Source of the DNA: Pseudomonas sp. M47T1
GTDB taxonomy: Bacteria; Pseudomonadota; Gammaproteobacteria; Pseudomonadales; Pseudomonadaceae
NCBI RefSeq assembly: GCF_000263855.1
Contig: NZ_AJWX01000026.1
Coordinates: forward strand, 36,746 to 100,745
DNA length: 64,000 nt
Direction: 5' to 3'
Shown here: piece by piece, positions 61,949 through 64,000 of the stretch
How positions within the stretch are numbered: position 1 is the first letter of the stretch
How the letters are laid out: each line of letters begins with the position of its first letter
Made by a program: the position numbers and the translations under genes
Notes under the pieces: generated by a model
What the model saw: only the letters and a program-made list of their open reading frames with translations
Databases searched by the model: none
What the model was told of the DNA's origin: nothing

Positions 61949-62173
61949 TCAAGTGCCGGTGGGCCGGGCCGCCAGTTCGCGCCGCAGCCGGGCGATTTCG
62001 TTGCTGTCGCTGCCGTGCATGGTAACCAGCGCCGCGATGCGCTGCCGGCAGGCGCGCAGCTCGGCATTGGTTTCGTCCAGTTCGTTGCTCAGCAACAGGC
62101 ACTGGTGCTCCAGCAGCTCCAGCGGCGAGGGAAACGGCGCTAGGTCGGTGAAATCCATGAGGGGGTCGGTCAT
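61949..62173 (-). CDS. Small hypothetical protein upstream of trmK
   Basis: The C-terminal part reads as a helical coiled-coil-like protein (LELLEHQCLLLSNELDETNA, then SDSNEIARLRRELAA). The frame is open to 62377, but that would overlap lldD, so ATG 62173 (74 residues) or 62179 is more likely; neither has a strong ribosome-binding site. I do not recognise the family. It is 79 bp upstream of trmK. Confidence 0.5.
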   Translation of the reverse strand: MTDPLMDFTDLAPFPSPLELLEHQCLLLSNELDETNAELRACRQRIAALVTMHGSDSNEIARLRRELAARPTGT

Positions 62174-62357
62174 GAGCATTGGCTTGCCAGTGGTGGAGTA
62201 CAGATGTTCTCCATGCAGAGTAGCGCCAACCACTGTATGAATCAACAGCCTTTTAGCCGGCAGCCGCGCTCCGCTGGCCATAACGCAATCTTCAACTACC
62301 CTTCCCCCATCGGCCGCGATGGCGGCCCGTTCCTGTACGTTGAGAGAAGTCCCCTCC

Positions 62358-63503
62358 ATGATTATTTCGGCTTCCACCGATTACCGCGCCGCCGCCCAAC
62401 GCAAACTGCCGCCCTTCCTGTTCCACTACCTCGACGGCGGCGCCTACGCCGAGCACACATTGCGCCGCAACGTGGCGGACCTCGCCGACATTGCCCTGCG
62501 CCAGCGCGTGCTGCGCAACATGTCCGAGTTGAGCCTTGAAACCCAGCTGTTCGGGGAAACCCTGGCCATGCCTGCGGCCCTGGCGCCTATCGGCCTGGCC
62601 GGCATGTTCGCCCGCCGGGGTGAAGTGCAGGCGGCGCGGGCGGCGGCCGCCAAGGGCATTGCGTTCACCTTGTCCACGGTGTCGGTGTGCCCCATTGAAG
62701 AAGTGGCCCCGGCCATCAACCGGCCCATGTGGTTCCAGCTGTATGTGCTCAAGGACCGCGGCTTCATGAAAAACGCCTTGGAGCGCGCCAAGGCAGCCGG
62801 CGTCACTACGCTGATTTTCACCGTGGACATGCCGGTGCCGGGCTCGCGCTACCGCGACGCCCACTCGGGCATGAGCGGCCCCAACGCCGCCGCCCGGCGC
62901 ATGCTGCAAGCCGTCACGCACCCGGCCTGGGCCTGGGACGTGGGCCTGCTGGGCCGCCCTCACGACCTGGGCAACATCTCCACGTATCGCGGTAACCCCA
63001 CCGGCCTTGCCGACTACATCGGCTGGCTGGGCAGCAACTTCGACCCGTCCATTTCCTGGAAGGACCTGGAGTGGATACGCGAATACTGGCAGGGGCCCAT
63101 GGTGATCAAGGGCATCCTGGACCCGCAGGACGCCCGCGACGCCGTGGCCTTCGGTGCCGACGGCATCGTGGTGTCCAACCACGGCGGCCGCCAGCTCGAC
63201 GGCGTGTTGTCCAGCGCCCGGGCGTTGCCGGCCATTGCCGAGGCGGTGAAGGGCAAGTTGTCGATCCTGGCCGACTCGGGCATTCGTACCGGGCTGGATA
63301 TCGTGCGCATGATTGCCCTGGGCGCCGATGCGGTACTGCTGGGGCGCGCTTTTGTCTATGCGCTGGCGGTAGCCGGTGGCGCCGGGGTGACCCATCTGCT
63401 GGAGCTGATCGAGAAGGAAATGCGCGTGGCAATGGTGCTGACGGGGGCCAAGTCGATCAAGGAGATTACCCGGGAGTCGCTGGCGCCGGCGTTGAGCCTG
63501 TAA
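62358..63503 (+). CDS. lldD: FMN-dependent L-lactate dehydrogenase
   Basis: LldD oxidises L-lactate to pyruvate at the membrane. This 381-residue protein has the family pattern: FHYLDGGAYAEHTLRRN near the start, LSTVSVCPIEEVAP, FTVDMPVPGSRYRD, and the active-site stretch VVSNHGGRQLDGVLSSA with the catalytic His and substrate Arg; ADSGIRTGLDIVRMIALGAD binds FMN phosphate. ATG 62358 follows CCCCTCC. No lldR or lldP lies beside it, unlike the usual lldPRD arrangement. Confidence 0.93.
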   Translation: MIISASTDYRAAAQRKLPPFLFHYLDGGAYAEHTLRRNVADLADIALRQRVLRNMSELSLETQLFGETLAMPAALAPIGLAGMFARRGEVQAARAAAAKGIAFTLSTVSVCPIEEVAPAINRPMWFQLYVLKDRGFMKNALERAKAAGVTTLIFTVDMPVPGSRYRDAHSGMSGPNAAARRMLQAVTHPAWAWDVGLLGRPHDLGNISTYRGNPTGLADYIGWLGSNFDPSISWKDLEWIREYWQGPMVIKGILDPQDARDAVAFGADGIVVSNHGGRQLDGVLSSARALPAIAEAVKGKLSILADSGIRTGLDIVRMIALGADAVLLGRAFVYALAVAGGAGVTHLLELIEKEMRVAMVLTGAKSIKEITRESLAPALSL

Positions 63504-63572
63504 CGGCTGCCGACAGGCTGCGCTGGCACTGCCGGGGATGGTTGAGAGCCTGCGCCAATGCCATGCGCCCTA

Positions 63573-64000
63573 GGGAGACGCTGAACAATTAACCCGTTCG
63601 CACCGCCCCCATTTCCACGCCGGTTTTTTTCAACCTCCCTGTAACTGCTTGGCCGTGCTGCAATCGACTAGATAACGTCCCTTCAGCATGCTCCGGTTGC
63701 TTGTCCGCTCCGGTGTATCCAGCGTCACCCGAAACATAGGTTTCGTCACCGTGCAGCAACTGATAACCCTGGGTGACATCCGCCACGTTAGCAGCCGTGC
63801 CTACTACGCTGTGCAAAACCGCAGATGGCCTGGCTGTCGTAGATGGCATCTTCACAGCCTTCATCGAAGAAACCGAAACACTGCTGCACGACGCACATGC
63901 GCGACATGCGCAACACCCCTATCGCAGGGCGTCCGCGCTTGCCTGCGGTGTTGCTATAAAACGGCGCCACTTGCGCCTCCAATTGGCGCCCTCATTCGAA
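63573..64000 (-). pseudogene. IS5-family transposase remnant, cut by the window edge
   Basis: On the minus strand, LEAQVAPFYSNTAGKRGRPAIG and MCVVQQCFGFFDEGCEDAIYDSQAI match IS5-type N-termini. After a gap, in another frame, SVVGTAANVADVTQGYQLLHGDETYVSGDAGYTGA matches the catalytic part with its second Asp region. The middle part is missing. The left edge GGAGACGCTGAACAATTA at 63574 looks like an IS5-type terminal repeat and follows CTAG, a preferred target. The rest lies outside the window. Confidence 0.75.

Overview
The window is GC-rich and densely coded. Its gene content is that of a Pseudomonas chromosome, most likely the putida/fluorescens side of the genus. Pointers are REP palindromes of the form TGTGGGAGCGGGC/GCCCGCGAA, an OprD-family porin, a one-domain-per-ORF PqiA pair, the MoxR/VWA/BatD cluster, a xylRAFGH set and many Pseudomonas-type DUF proteins. 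No rRNA, tRNA, CRISPR array or prophage was seen. The species is not decided by anything in the sequence.

Layout. 1-6 kb is a worn accessory stretch: a VapBC toxin-antitoxin pair, two small DUF genes, and remnants of an AAA ATPase, a FAD oxidoreductase, an aldo/keto reductase and a LysR regulator. 5.2-14.2 kb holds a sirtuin, a flavodoxin-fold reductase, an ArsB-like exporter, a tannase/feruloyl-esterase-type hydrolase with a divergent DUF3237 gene and a nearby OprD porin, a GNAT acetyltransferase and ppnN. 14.2-16.1 kb has small envelope proteins. 16.4-30.2 kb is one run of 13 plus-strand genes that overlap or sit at most 72 bp apart and end at a hairpin terminator: pqiA1-pqiA2-pqiB-pqiC, a FadL-type porin, MoxR ATPase, DUF58, DUF4381, two VWA proteins, BatD, a periplasmic HAD phosphatase and a formylglycine-type sulfatase. 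It reads as an envelope-maintenance unit.

30-45.6 kb carries an AI-2E family protein, a sulfonate/nitrate-type ABC transporter, small proteins, a broken PIN toxin, a DUF2092/His-Asp-rich secreted pair, an in-frame fusion that looks like the scar of a lost giant adhesin and its type I secretion genes, an AspT-family exchanger, an MscS channel, an MFS/spermidine-synthase-like fusion and a frameshifted outer-membrane protein. 45.9-50.5 kb has a lipoprotein, YceI, a truncated SDR, LysR and poxB. 50.8-58.8 kb is the xylose locus: an MFS sugar permease, divergent xylR, xylA and the xylFGH ABC importer; no xylulokinase is present. 58.8-64 kb has ycaO, trmK, a small ORF, lldD and a decayed IS5-type transposase at the edge.

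Two things stand out. Two unlinked small-protein genes (875-1171 and 35705-35983) are preceded by leaders with the same fold plan: a long inverted repeat enclosing a five-pair tetraloop hairpin, then a 22-nt conserved box, then a hairpin next to the start codon. The stem bases differ between copies but remain paired. The window is also unusually rich in gene wreckage, with eight broken genes plus one fusion and many REP elements, which suggests repeated deletion in these intervals.
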